A program made the translations under genes and the position numbers. Source: Achromobacter veterisilvae (GTDB taxonomy: Bacteria > Pseudomonadota > Gammaproteobacteria > Burkholderiales > Burkholderiaceae_B). Taken from it: a DNA stretch of 64,000 bases. The notes under the pieces were generated by a model. The model had not been told where the DNA came from and searched no databases. It saw only the letters and a program-made list of their open reading frames with translations. Shown here piece by piece: positions 62,546 to 64,000 of the stretch. Each line of letters starts with the position of its first letter. The first letter of the stretch is position 1. Where the stretch lies: contig NZ_UFQC01000026.1 in the NCBI RefSeq assembly GCF_900496975.1, positions 1-64,000 of the forward strand, given 5' to 3'.

Positions 62546-64000
<1,455 letters not shown>

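Overview
The window reads as the chromosome of a GC-rich betaproteobacterium, most likely a hydrogen-oxidising member of the Burkholderiales (Comamonadaceae or close by). The evidence is base composition, a Ralstonia-style hox/hyp cluster in its usual gene order, adjoining fba-pgk-gap genes of carbon metabolism, and intergenic GC-rich repeats of a kind I associate with that family. No rRNA, tRNA or CRISPR array was seen.

Region 1 (1-32.4 kb) is most of the conjugation module of an integrative and conjugative element (ICE) of the ICEclc/PAGI-2/PFL_4669 type. It runs from a partial SNF2-type helicase and a PilL lipoprotein through the coupling protein TraD, T4SS core genes, TraC ATPase, DsbA-like and RadC-like proteins and TraU/TraH/TraG-like proteins to a MobH relaxase. 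An eight-gene cargo operon on the opposite strand (6.9-14.2 kb) splits the T4SS genes. It holds an HTH/PIN toxin-antitoxin pair, then a complete type III CBASS set (TRIP13-like Cap6, two HORMA proteins, a CD-NTase and the nuclease NucC), then an 874-residue Rad50/RecF-like ATPase with a zinc-hook motif. A RES/Xre-type toxin-antitoxin pair lies near the relaxase. The element ends at a truncated IS110 transposase; no integrase is visible.

Region 2 (33.2-38.9 kb) is a scarred interval: a sulfide/persulfide module (ArsR/BigR-like repressor, rhodanese, MBL-fold dioxygenase-like protein), an MFS gene killed by an in-frame amber codon and a 3' truncation, a LysR regulator and decayed IS3 fragments.

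Region 3 (38.9-60.9 kb) is a full uptake hydrogenase locus led by a clear sigma-54 (-24/-12) promoter: hoxK-hoxG-hupE-hoxZ-(HTH gene)-hoxM-L-O-Q-R-T-V, hypA-B-F-C-D-E, a small unknown gene, hypX, then the H2-sensing system hoxA-B-C-J. HoxK carries the extra cysteines of oxygen-tolerant membrane-bound hydrogenases. HoxB/HoxC/HoxJ sense H2 and control HoxA, which acts on the sigma-54 promoter. HypA-F and HypX make and insert the NiFe(CN)2CO cofactor, and HoxM trims HoxG. The hypX-hoxA junction is partly duplicated, as a hoxA 5' piece fused to a divergent hypX 3' piece. That looks like the scar of a recombination between two versions of the cluster. A wrecked nikR-like gene follows on the other strand.

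Region 4 (61.4-64.0 kb, minus strand) holds class II fructose-bisphosphate aldolase, phosphoglycerate kinase and the C-terminal end of glyceraldehyde-3-phosphate dehydrogenase. It is consistent with carbon fixation linked to H2 oxidation, but these are also ordinary glycolytic genes.
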